Source of the DNA: Candidatus Neomarinimicrobiota bacterium
Lineage (GTDB): Bacteria; Fidelibacterota; Marinisomatia; Marinisomatales; S15-B10
Assembly: GCA_012964825.1 (NCBI GenBank)
Contig: DTTI01000035.1
Location: 1 to 64,000 of the forward strand
DNA length: 64,000 nt
Reading direction: 5' to 3'
Under the pieces are notes generated by a model. That model was not told where the DNA came from. It searched no databases and was given only the letters and a program-made list of their open reading frames with translations. The position numbers and the translations under genes are program-made. Positions 16,165-24,351 of the stretch are shown one piece after another; positions within the stretch are counted from its first letter, which is position 1, and each line of letters opens with the position of its first letter.

Positions 16165-19114
16165 AATAAAAAAAATTGCAGTTATAACTGTTTTACTTTT
16201 TTTGGGATGTCTTCAAAATGACCCAATCAATCTAACGAATTATGTTGACCCATTTATAGGCACCGCGGGTACGGGCCATACTTTCCCAGGCGCAACTTTG
16301 CCTTTCGGAATGGTTCAGCTCAGCCCTGATACCCGCCAGAACGGATGGGACAACTGTTCCGGATACCACAGTTCGAATCCTACAATTCTTGGCTTTAGTC
16401 ATACCCATCTCTCAGGAACGGGCGCAATCGATTATGGTGACATTTTGGTGGTCCCCATGTCCGGAAAACTTCTTTCGGAACCAGGAGAAGAAACAAAGCC
16501 TGAGACTGGTTACAGATCAAGCTTTTCACATTCTTCTGAGAAGGCAAAGCCTGGCTACTACCGTGTCACCCTTGAAGATGATATGATCGAAGCTGAAATG
16601 ACAGTGACGGAGCGGGTCGGCTTTCACAGGTACACATTTACAAAAGAAGGTCTTTCTCATATTCTCATCGATCTTAAGCACGGTCTTGGTGATCGCACTA
16701 CCGAATCGTGGGTAAAGATCACAAATGATCGTGAAATTGTGGGTATGCGCAGATCTAAAGGTTGGGCAAAGGATCAGGTCATCTTCTTTGTGGCCCAATT
16801 TTCCAATTCTTTTGAAGCAACGGGAATATTAAAAGATGGAAATGTGCTGCAAGATGGGAATGAAAGTGCAGGTCTCAATTTGAAAACATTTGCTTCCTTT
16901 ATTCTTCCGGCGAAGTCACAATTATTAATGAAAGTGGCCATCTCAGCTGTCGACATTGAAGGCGCAAGACAAAATCTTGAAAAAGAACTGCCGGGTTGGG
17001 ATTTTGATAAAGCAAGACGATCAGCCAACACGCGGTGGGAAGAAATGTTATCTGTTATTTCCGTTAAGGGCGGTACTGATAGTGAAAAGACTAATTTCTA
17101 TACCGCCCTCTACCACAGCCTCATTGCTCCAAACATATTCAATGATGTAGATGGAAGATATCGCGGTGCAGATTTGGACATTCATCAACTCCCTCCCAGC
17201 AGGTCAATGTATACCGTGTTTTCACTGTGGGATACGTTTCGCGCTGCTCATCCCCTGTTTGTTCTCTTATATCCGGATATTGCTACTGAACTGGTCAGAA
17301 CACTTCTTGTAAAGTATGAAGAGGGTGACCTCCTCCCTGTCTGGGAACTGGCCGGCAACGAAACAGGAACCATGATCGGTTATCATTCAATTCCGGTCAT
17401 CGTCGATGCGTACGCTAAAGGTTTGACCAATTTTGATGTGGAAGCCGCTTTTAACGCAATGAAGGCAAGTGCTGAGGCCAATCACTTGGGGCTTGAATTC
17501 TATAAGAAGAAAGGGTACATACCCATCGATCGTGAGAATGAGGGTGTGTCCAAAACACTGGAATACGCCTATGACGACTGGTGTATTGCCAAGATGGCGG
17601 AAAATCTTGACAAACTGCGTGACCGTGAAAATTATATGCGAAGGGCAATGAACTATCGTCAGGTGTTTGATAGTGAAACAAAGTTCATGCGTGGAAAAAA
17701 GGGAGGCCGGTGGGAGCCGTCCTTCGATCCTTTTGCGGTAACATCTTCATACACGGAAGCCAATGCGTGGCAGTATACATATTTTGTTCCACACGATATC
17801 TCCGGAATGATGGAAATGATGGGTGGCGAAAAAGAATTCATTGATCGATTGGATGACTTGTTCTCAGCTCCAACAGATCTCTCTGGAAGACACCAACCGG
17901 ATATTACCGGACTCATAGGACAATACGCTCATGGAAACGAACCTAGTCACAATTTTGCTTATCTTTATAACTATGCTGGCAAACCTTGGAAAACTCAAAA
18001 CATAACCCGTCAGATTATGGATAACCTCTACCACACTGGAAGAGATGGGCTGCCAGGAAATGAGGATTGTGGCCAAATGTCGGCGTGGTATGTTTTCAGT
18101 GCCCTTGGATTCTATCCTGTCACGCCGGGAGAAGATATTTATGTTTTAGGTACACCAATTTTCGATGAAGCAACCATCCATATGCAAAATGGCAATTCGT
18201 TCACAATTCGAGCACAGGAAGCTTCATCAGAGAACCGATATATTCAAAAAGCTTCCTTGGGTGGCACTGCCTTGCATCAGTCATACCTGTCACACAGTAC
18301 TATTACAGCCGGGGGCACCCTGGATCTGAAAATGGGTGATAGACCTAATCAAAATTGGGCCACTGATCGTTCTCAGCGACCCGTGTCAGCAATGAATCTG
18401 GACATTGTTGCGAATCCCGTTTTTGACTATAAAGAACGGGGATTTCTTGACACAATGACAGTCTCCATTTCAACGCCTACCCCTGGAGTAGCCATCCACT
18501 ATACCATCGATGGTTCAAAACCCTCTGTAACATCGCCTATTTACAAAACTCCTATCCGACTCAACAAAACAACACAAGTCCAGGCCCTAGCAGTCAAACC
18601 TGAATATTTGCCAAGCTATATTGAAAACGTCACTTTTACACAGATACCTTACAAAGTCTCCGTTGCCTACAAACAACAATACAGCCCTCTTTATACAGCG
18701 GGTGGGAATAATGGTCTGTTTGATGGTGTTCGTGGGGCACTTAATGCTTGGGGCTCATGGCAAGGATTTCATGCGGTTGATTTCGATATTGTGATTGATC
18801 TAGGAAAATTGAGAAATGTGAATCAAATCAGAACAACATTCCTTCAGAGTTATCCATCATGGATTTGGCTCCCCAAATCGGTCGTCTTCTCTGTGTCAAC
18901 TGATGGTTCGAACTTCACTTCTCTAGAACGCCGAAATCACAACGTTTCAGTGAAAAGAGATGGATCGTTCACAAAAGATTTTATCCAGTCAATAGGGGGT
19001 AAAGATATCCGCTATGTCAAAATTTATGCTGAAAATGTGAAAACTTGTCCTGACTGGCATCCAGGTGCTGGTGGAAAAGCTTGGATATTCGTGGATGAAG
19101 TTGTCATTGAATAA
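16154..19114 (+). CDS. GH92 alpha-mannosidase lipoprotein with chitobiase-C and discoidin-like domains
   Basis: A 986-residue protein, started at TTG 16154 because this gives a 19-residue lipoprotein leader (Cys19 after LLFLG) matching its neighbour; TTG 16145 or 16025 are alternatives and no start has a clear Shine-Dalgarno. The GH92 core opens with YVDPFIGTAGTGHTFPGA and LPFGMVQLSPDT, then FSHTHLSGTG, and runs to about residue 740 with GLPGNEDCGQMSAWYVFSAL. A chitobiase/hexosaminidase C-terminal repeat follows (YTIDGSKPSVTSPIY), then a discoidin-type carbohydrate-binding domain to the C-terminus. GH92 enzymes are calcium-dependent exo-alpha-mannosidases acting on N-glycans. It acts at the cell surface or in the periplasm with the upstream beta-mannosidase. 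Confidence 0.92.
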   Translation: MINKIKKIAVITVLLFLGCLQNDPINLTNYVDPFIGTAGTGHTFPGATLPFGMVQLSPDTRQNGWDNCSGYHSSNPTILGFSHTHLSGTGAIDYGDILVVPMSGKLLSEPGEETKPETGYRSSFSHSSEKAKPGYYRVTLEDDMIEAEMTVTERVGFHRYTFTKEGLSHILIDLKHGLGDRTTESWVKITNDREIVGMRRSKGWAKDQVIFFVAQFSNSFEATGILKDGNVLQDGNESAGLNLKTFASFILPAKSQLLMKVAISAVDIEGARQNLEKELPGWDFDKARRSANTRWEEMLSVISVKGGTDSEKTNFYTALYHSLIAPNIFNDVDGRYRGADLDIHQLPPSRSMYTVFSLWDTFRAAHPLFVLLYPDIATELVRTLLVKYEEGDLLPVWELAGNETGTMIGYHSIPVIVDAYAKGLTNFDVEAAFNAMKASAEANHLGLEFYKKKGYIPIDRENEGVSKTLEYAYDDWCIAKMAENLDKLRDRENYMRRAMNYRQVFDSETKFMRGKKGGRWEPSFDPFAVTSSYTEANAWQYTYFVPHDISGMMEMMGGEKEFIDRLDDLFSAPTDLSGRHQPDITGLIGQYAHGNEPSHNFAYLYNYAGKPWKTQNITRQIMDNLYHTGRDGLPGNEDCGQMSAWYVFSALGFYPVTPGEDIYVLGTPIFDEATIHMQNGNSFTIRAQEASSENRYIQKASLGGTALHQSYLSHSTITAGGTLDLKMGDRPNQNWATDRSQRPVSAMNLDIVANPVFDYKERGFLDTMTVSISTPTPGVAIHYTIDGSKPSVTSPIYKTPIRLNKTTQVQALAVKPEYLPSYIENVTFTQIPYKVSVAYKQQYSPLYTAGGNNGLFDGVRGALNAWGSWQGFHAVDFDIVIDLGKLRNVNQIRTTFLQSYPSWIWLPKSVVFSVSTDGSNFTSLERRNHNVSVKRDGSFTKDFIQSIGGKDIRYVKIYAENVKTCPDWHPGAGGKAWIFVDEVVIE

Positions 19115-19132
19115 AGTAGTGTTTAAACTACT
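19115..19132 (+). terminator. Weak hairpin after the mannosidase genes
   Basis: AGTAGT-GTTTAA-ACTACT directly follows the GH92 stop codon and can form a 6-bp stem. The downstream bases (CGATACTTTCCC) contain only a poor T-run, so terminator activity is uncertain. It would separate the mannosidases from the following membrane operon. Confidence 0.25.
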
Positions 19133-19153
19133 CGATACTTTCCCACTCCTAAA

Positions 19154-19450
19154 ATGAGCTTCATCAGACGAGAATGGACATCTGCCGACGCCGACGATTG
19201 GCATAAAGAAGACTGGTTGGCAATAATATTCTCAGTAGTATCCTACATCGCTCTTGTGATAGGAACCGCCCTATCCTTTCTTACCATTACAGTAGGTTTC
19301 GTTATCCTTGCTCTCGGTATCGTTTCAGCAGGAATTATGATATGGATTATTGATCCAAAACTGAAAAAAATTTCTAGTGAATACGAAAAAAAGCAGAAGG
19401 ACTATCTCCGACAGCTGGAAGATATCCAGAAATGGGAGACTGAAAAATGA
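19154..19450 (+). CDS. Small two-TM membrane protein with cytoplasmic coiled coil
   Basis: A 98-residue protein of unknown function. Residues 22-45 and 47-70 are two closely spaced membrane helices. The N-terminal part is acidic and tryptophan-rich (RREWTSADADDWHKEDW), and the C-terminal 28 residues are highly charged with heptad character (KKISSEYEKKQKDYLRQLEDI). Its stop overlaps the start of the next tiny gene by 4 nt, and a symporter gene follows shortly, so a role as an accessory subunit of that transporter is likely by context. No named family is recognised with certainty. Confidence 0.75.
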   Translation: MSFIRREWTSADADDWHKEDWLAIIFSVVSYIALVIGTALSFLTITVGFVILALGIVSAGIMIWIIDPKLKKISSEYEKKQKDYLRQLEDIQKWETEK

Positions 19451-19560
19451 ATCAGGGATTGGCTGTGGTATTAGGTATGTCCATCGCTTATCTGGCTTCA
19501 TTCGTAGGAATGATTTTCGCCTACTTGCATTACAAGAAGAATAAGCACAAGGATACCTAA
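19447..19560 (+). CDS. 37-residue single-pass membrane peptide, putative symporter accessory protein
   Basis: A very short gene reading MNQGLAVVLGMSIAYLASFV and onward to HYKKNKHKDT, ending at the TAA at 19558-19560. It has one membrane helix (about residues 5-27) and a basic tail, as expected for an inside C-terminus. Support for translation is strong: GGGAG at 19434-19438 sits 8 nt before the ATG, and the ATG overlaps the preceding stop (ATGA). Tiny single-pass proteins are known beside sodium:solute symporters; here the symporter starts 142 nt downstream. Function is inferred from context only. Confidence 0.7.
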   Translation: MNQGLAVVLGMSIAYLASFVGMIFAYLHYKKNKHKDT

Positions 19561-19564
19561 TTTC

Positions 19565-19705
19565 ATGACGGTAACAGTTGTCAGAATTGGAGCACCCATC
19601 CTGGGTGTTATCATCCCCGCAATTATACTGTGCCTCTCTTTTTTCCTTACTTACCTACTTATAAAATACTTTGCCAGAAACCAGCAGGAAGATTCAGAGA
19701 CATGA
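19565..19705 (+). CDS. 46-residue single-pass membrane peptide
   Basis: A second tiny gene, reading MTVTVVRIGAPILGVIIPAI and ending RNQQEDSET before the TGA at 19703-19705. One long hydrophobic helix (about residues 8-36) is followed by a charged tail. It begins 4 nt after the previous stop, and its own stop overlaps the symporter ATG (ATGA at 19702-19705), which argues for translational coupling with the transporter. AGGAT lies upstream as a modest ribosome binding site. No homologous family is recognised; an accessory transporter subunit is the simplest guess. Confidence 0.65.
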   Translation: MTVTVVRIGAPILGVIIPAIILCLSFFLTYLLIKYFARNQQEDSET

Positions 19706-21633
19706 TCACTTTCCAGTTCCTCGATTGGCTCTGGATCGTGCTCTTTGTGGCGCTGATGATCTTTTTTGGTGTTTATTTCTATCGGATGGGAAAACGATCA
19801 CAATCCGATTTTTTTCTGGCGGGTAGGGGATTGCCATGGTGGCTACCTGCCTCTTCCGTGTATGCCACTCACACAGCTACGGATACCCCGATTTGGGTGG
19901 CAGGTGTCGTTTACAAATATGGTTTTGCAGGGCTTTGGTACGCCTTTTTCTCCGCATGGTGTGCCATTAGCGCTTTTGTTTCTACCAGAATATTCAGGCG
20001 ATCTCTCGCTTACAGTCAGGCTGAGTGGCAAGGTCTCCGATTTGGTGGCCTTGGCGCTGAGCTACTACGCGGATGGCTTGCCGGATGGCAGGTGTTTATG
20101 AATATGTTCATCCTTGGATGGGTAGGTATCGCCATGGGAAAACTGTGTCAAATGATTTTTGGTTGGGAGATTTGGATAGGCCTCTTCGTTTTCACAACAC
20201 TAGGGGCAATATACGTTCTGTCATCGGGTTATTGGGGCGTGGTCATGGCCGATTTTCAGCAAGGTGTTATTGCTTTTCTCATTATTGTGATCGTATCGAT
20301 TTGGGGAGTGGTAGCTGCTGGTGGTCCCGATGAAATTATTTCAAAACTTGGATCTTACAACAGTAGCGTTGAATGGGAAGTTCCAAATGACTGGAAAGAT
20401 CAGCAGGCAATAATCCGTGTTTCCGATGTTGAAACTGGTAAACCTATTGCTCAAAATAGTGAATCATTTGCTATCGCAAGTCGGATTTCTCAAGATGCAC
20501 AGTCTCGCCTAGAATCACGCGCCACAACCTTAATTAAATCCAAAGAAACAAACACCGGTGAAATCCTTTTTCCAACGAATATTAATGAACTACAGGCGGG
20601 AGAAAAATATACCATTGTTTGGGCCGTTGACGATTCTTACAAGCGTCTGAACGTAGATGCCAGTGTGAATGGCGGTGCATCGTGGTCTCGTGTAGCCTCT
20701 CATCATTTTAATGGCCAGTCCTGGCGGTTAAACTTTTTCAGCTTCACAGGTATGTTCGAAGGACAATTTCCGGTAGCTTGGTTCATCACCATGATGATCA
20801 TCGCCCTTATCGGCGGTTTTGGCATGGGAACCTCCATCGATTGGTATCCTGAAGCACAACGTATACAATCGGCAAAAACGGTAAAGGATGCTTCTTACGC
20901 CATTTGGGCAGGTTCCGCCCTTGTCCTGATCCGAAATTCCATTTGGGCAGCGGCTATCATTGGGTTCTTTGTCTTATATCCTGGCATCGCAAAGAGCGGT
21001 GACTATGAGATGGCATGGTACAGGATTGGATTTGAGTATTTGCCGGTGGGACTCGTCGGTTTCCTTTTTGCTGGAGTTCTTGCTATTCACCTTTCCACTG
21101 TTTCTACACACCTTAACCTGGGAGCCTTGTATGCCACCCGTGATTTTTATCACCATTATGTAAATCCAAAAGCCACCGAGGCAATACTGGTAAAAGTAGG
21201 CAGAATTTCCACGTTTGTAATTCTCCTCGGTTCTTTCGTTTTCGGTATCATTATAGGTGAAGAGATTACCGCCTGGCTCATTTTCGCCCTATGGATCATG
21301 GCGGCAGGTGTCTGGCTTCCGAATATCCTCCAGGTGATCTGGTGGCGATTCAATTCCTGGGGTTACCTCTCAGCATGGATGGCCAATCTCGGCCTCAGCT
21401 GGCTTGTTGTCTGGATCCTCCCCCGATTCGGTGTGATCCCTGCTTTGCCCGATTATCTCCAGTTCTGGATATTAATTGTGCTCAATGCAATAATTTACCT
21501 GCCAGTTACCTTTATGAGTGAACCCGAAGATATGGATCACCTAGTCGCCTATTACGTCATGTCTCGTCCTATCGGTTTCTGGGGTCCCATTAGAAAAGAA
21601 GCTGAACGCCAGGGACTGATTTCTTCAACCTGA
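19702..21633 (+). CDS. Sodium:solute symporter (SSS family) with inserted beta-rich domain
   Basis: A 643-residue LeuT-fold secondary transporter. The ATG at 19702 is chosen because it overlaps the previous stop, has AGGAAG 10 nt upstream, and places the family start (ITFQFLDWLWIVLFVALMIFFGVYFYR) at the N-terminus. SSS hallmarks are SDFFLAGRGLPWWLPASSVYATHTATDTP and, later, GGFGMGTSIDWYPEAQR. Between two membrane helices, residues about 221-344 (20362-20733) form a soluble insert containing VEWEVPNDWKDQQAIIRVSD and LQAGEKYTIVWAVDDSYKRL, like Kre9/KNH-type beta-sandwich repeats of secreted proteins. The solute is unknown. Three small membrane genes precede it and a MAPEG gene follows. Confidence 0.88.
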   Translation: MITFQFLDWLWIVLFVALMIFFGVYFYRMGKRSQSDFFLAGRGLPWWLPASSVYATHTATDTPIWVAGVVYKYGFAGLWYAFFSAWCAISAFVSTRIFRRSLAYSQAEWQGLRFGGLGAELLRGWLAGWQVFMNMFILGWVGIAMGKLCQMIFGWEIWIGLFVFTTLGAIYVLSSGYWGVVMADFQQGVIAFLIIVIVSIWGVVAAGGPDEIISKLGSYNSSVEWEVPNDWKDQQAIIRVSDVETGKPIAQNSESFAIASRISQDAQSRLESRATTLIKSKETNTGEILFPTNINELQAGEKYTIVWAVDDSYKRLNVDASVNGGASWSRVASHHFNGQSWRLNFFSFTGMFEGQFPVAWFITMMIIALIGGFGMGTSIDWYPEAQRIQSAKTVKDASYAIWAGSALVLIRNSIWAAAIIGFFVLYPGIAKSGDYEMAWYRIGFEYLPVGLVGFLFAGVLAIHLSTVSTHLNLGALYATRDFYHHYVNPKATEAILVKVGRISTFVILLGSFVFGIIIGEEITAWLIFALWIMAAGVWLPNILQVIWWRFNSWGYLSAWMANLGLSWLVVWILPRFGVIPALPDYLQFWILIVLNAIIYLPVTFMSEPEDMDHLVAYYVMSRPIGFWGPIRKEAERQGLISST

Positions 21634-21643
21634 CATCGGGGAA

Positions 21644-22072
21644 ATGAAATCAAACCTCATTCTCTACCCTCTTATCGCCATGGCGGCCCTCACATTTTTC
21701 GTCACCGCCCACCTTTATTTAGTACAGAAAAGAGCCATAAAGAAATGGGATGTCAAATACGGTTTTTTCAAGACTTATGAAGGCGACAGGCCGGAGTATC
21801 TGCAAGCTGCACGAGATCACTATAAGAACATATTTCAATTGCCTATTCTATTCTACGTCTGGACTGGTATTCTTTTCATGATGGGAAATGTTGACACGTT
21901 AGATCTGTCCCTCGCTTGGCTATTTGTAGCTTCAAGATATCTTCACAGCGGTATCCGGATTATCGATCATACAAAACTCTTACACAGATCATCAGTTTTC
22001 ATCGCGGGCTGGTTCGTTTTGCTTTTTGCCTGGGGGAAATTGCTTTTCGATCTATTATTCTCTTATTCTTGA
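21644..22072 (+). CDS. MAPEG-family membrane protein
   Basis: A 142-residue protein with four predicted membrane helices (about residues 5-27, 66-84, 88-103 and 115-138). The spacing and motif YLQAARDHYKNIFQLPILFYV, together with ASRYLHSGIR, match the MAPEG family (membrane-associated proteins in eicosanoid and glutathione metabolism). Bacterial members are mostly uncharacterised; some have glutathione transferase activity. It starts 10 nt after the symporter stop and lies in the same operon, but a functional link with the transporter is not known. Confidence 0.78.
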   Translation: MKSNLILYPLIAMAALTFFVTAHLYLVQKRAIKKWDVKYGFFKTYEGDRPEYLQAARDHYKNIFQLPILFYVWTGILFMMGNVDTLDLSLAWLFVASRYLHSGIRIIDHTKLLHRSSVFIAGWFVLLFAWGKLLFDLLFSYS

Positions 22073-22121
22073 ATAGATCCCTTACTCCTCTTTCTTTCGG
22101 TCTTTATTGTCCTCAGAAAAA

Positions 22122-23528
22122 ATGATCGCTGAACAACAAAAAGCAGACATCCCTAAACGGACACAATCCTTTTGGAAACTTGCTGGTCCCGGTGCCGTCC
22201 TGGTAGGGCTTTCCATAGGCGCTGGAGAAATTATTATCTGGCCAAGGATTATAGCGGAATTTGGAGCCAGTATGGCTTGGGCAGCAGTGCTGGGTGTTTT
22301 TCTTCAATTGTGGATAAATATGGAAATTGGGCGGTGGACAATCGCTACGGGTGAGACCCCGTTTATGGGATTCTCCCGAATCTGGATCGGGTTTGGACCT
22401 CTTTTCATACTTTTAACTGCTCTTGGAAGCATTGCTCCAGGCTGGGCAAGGGCTTCGGGCCTTGCACTGAAAGCACTAATTGTCGGCCCAACAGGGTTGG
22501 GTTCAGACACTTTATGGACAGTTATCACATTTGGACTCATTGCAATTATATTGTTTGGTCCTAACATCATTTACCAGTCTGTAGAGCGAACTGTTGAGGC
22601 TCTAATCGTTATTGTTACTCTTGGACTTATTGCTGTAGTTATTGCAATCGGGTCCGCTGATGTCTGGAAAGAACTGGGTAAAGGAATGCTCAAAGTTGGC
22701 TACCGTGATCCAAATATTTCAATAAAGGTTCTTTTCAGTGCAATGGTGTTTGCCGGTGCCGGCGGAGTATACAATCTCTTCTATGGGTTCTATTTAAGGG
22801 ATAAAAATATTGGAATGGGAGGTAGGATAGCTAAAATGACTAATCCTATAAGAGGTAAAATTGAAGCAATCCCCTCCGTTGGATTTCGTTTTGAGGATAC
22901 ACCTGAAAATAGGAAAAGATTTTCCGATTGGTGGGATTATGTCAAGAAAGATCAGATACTGTTCTTTTGGGCACTTAATACTGTTACATTAATTCTCTTC
23001 ATGTTCGGTGCCTTGGCAGTGTTACATCCCCAGGGAATTGTTCCTGCACCAGGCACTCTCATTTGGGATGAAGCTGTGGCCTTGGGTGAAGTTTGGGGAA
23101 ATGCTGGCCAAGTAATTTTCCTTATTGTCGGATTTGCTACCCTTTTTGGAACTCAACTGGTCGTACTTGACGGCGTCAGTCGCACCTTCGCTGATATTAT
23201 TTATACTAATGTGGCAAAGGCTCGTTCACGCAATGTGGGATGGTGGTATATGATCTTCTGTGGTGGGTGGATGATTCTTGGATGTCTACTCACCTTTATT
23301 ATGGAACGCGTCGGTGTCTCTGATCTAGGTTTTATTTTTAACGCTGCTTACCTCGGTGGTTTTGCCATGGCAATATATGTCCCATTGCTGCTTTATCTTA
23401 ATAAGCGATATCTTCCTAAATCAGTTAGGCCAGGAATTTCTGCAACCACCATGATGATCATTGCCTCTCTGGTTTATATTGGTTTTGCAATTAGTTCGAT
23501 TATCTGGGAAGTGACAAGTCGACTTTAG
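22122..23528 (+). CDS. Nramp-superfamily transporter lacking the DPGN metal motif
   Basis: A 468-residue integral membrane protein with about 11 helices and an overall Nramp layout. Start ATG 22122 is chosen; TTG 22107 is an alternative. In canonical manganese/iron Nramps the first helix contains DPGN and the sixth contains a metal-binding methionine in MPH. Here the first helix reads GPGAVLVGLSIGAGEIIIWP, and the sixth-helix region reads FSAMVFAGAGGVYNLFYG, so neither motif is present. Divalent metal transport therefore should not be assumed; a different cation or solute is likely. It closes the transporter operon and overlaps the convergent ureohydrolase gene by 4 nt. Confidence 0.75.
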   Translation: MIAEQQKADIPKRTQSFWKLAGPGAVLVGLSIGAGEIIIWPRIIAEFGASMAWAAVLGVFLQLWINMEIGRWTIATGETPFMGFSRIWIGFGPLFILLTALGSIAPGWARASGLALKALIVGPTGLGSDTLWTVITFGLIAIILFGPNIIYQSVERTVEALIVIVTLGLIAVVIAIGSADVWKELGKGMLKVGYRDPNISIKVLFSAMVFAGAGGVYNLFYGFYLRDKNIGMGGRIAKMTNPIRGKIEAIPSVGFRFEDTPENRKRFSDWWDYVKKDQILFFWALNTVTLILFMFGALAVLHPQGIVPAPGTLIWDEAVALGEVWGNAGQVIFLIVGFATLFGTQLVVLDGVSRTFADIIYTNVAKARSRNVGWWYMIFCGGWMILGCLLTFIMERVGVSDLGFIFNAAYLGGFAMAIYVPLLLYLNKRYLPKSVRPGISATTMMIIASLVYIGFAISSIIWEVTSRL

Positions 23529-24328
23529 TTCGCCACCATTTTCCCAGCTATTTCTTTCACCATTTTTGCCGCTACCGTCGCAGTCATCCCGTTAAGGTCG
23601 CGTCGTGGATTCAATTCAACCACATCGGCACCAATAATGGGTGCATTGATATTGTGAATGATACCTATAACGTCCCTAACTGATAGACCGCCCGGTTCAT
23701 GATGGGAAATACCTGGAACAAAGGCAGGATCGAAAACATCCAGATCCAGAGAGATATAGACTGTGTCATCACTGCTTAAGCCAAGATTAGCGGGCATCTC
23801 AGGTAATTGATATAACTCCACTCCAAACTTTTCTGCCTGCTGCCGCTGGTGATCATTGGCAGTACGTATGCCGATCTGAATCAACCGATCTGTCAGACTA
23901 TCTTCCATGATTCTTGCAAATGGACAGGCGTGAGAGTAACGGTCATCCTCAAACTCATGGTAAAGGTCTGGGTGGGCATCGAAATGAATGATTATTGTTG
24001 GCCTATTCGATTCAACGACCGCTTTCACTAACGGATAAGTGATTGAATGATCACCACCAAGAAAGAGAGGGATGGCACCATCAGACAGCTGCCTTGTTGC
24101 TTCTCTTTCAATTTGAAGGTAACCAGCCTCACTGTTTTCTATTTTCAAGTCAACCACTTCTTTGAAGCCATTCACACTGTCCAGATCAATCCCAGTTTCA
24201 CTGAAAAGGTTGGAGGCACCGGAGAAGAGTTCTTTTCGAATAGCGGAAGGACCCTCAGCTGGCCCGGTTAGAAAAGAAGATTTTGCATCAAAGGGAACAC
24301 CCACAAGAGAGATCTGTTTTTCAAGCAT
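23525..24328 (-). CDS. Ureohydrolase (arginase/agmatinase/formiminoglutamase family)
   Basis: A 267-residue metalloenzyme of the ureohydrolase family, which hydrolyses guanidino or formimino groups using a binuclear manganese site. The metal-ligand motifs are GGDHSITYP, HFDAHPDLYHEF and SLDLDVFDPAFVPGISH. Length and the SxDxDxxDPxxxPG signature match agmatinase/arginase, but the specificity loop cannot be assigned by eye. It is a cytoplasmic enzyme with no signal peptide. It lies downstream of, and 23 nt from, the cytochrome peroxidase fusion gene on the same strand and may be co-transcribed with it. Confidence 0.85.
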   Translation of the reverse strand: MLEKQISLVGVPFDAKSSFLTGPAEGPSAIRKELFSGASNLFSETGIDLDSVNGFKEVVDLKIENSEAGYLQIEREATRQLSDGAIPLFLGGDHSITYPLVKAVVESNRPTIIIHFDAHPDLYHEFEDDRYSHACPFARIMEDSLTDRLIQIGIRTANDHQRQQAEKFGVELYQLPEMPANLGLSSDDTVYISLDLDVFDPAFVPGISHHEPGGLSVRDVIGIIHNINAPIIGADVVELNPRRDLNGMTATVAAKMVKEIAGKMVAN

Positions 24329-24351
24329 GAGATTCTGAAAACAACGACTTG

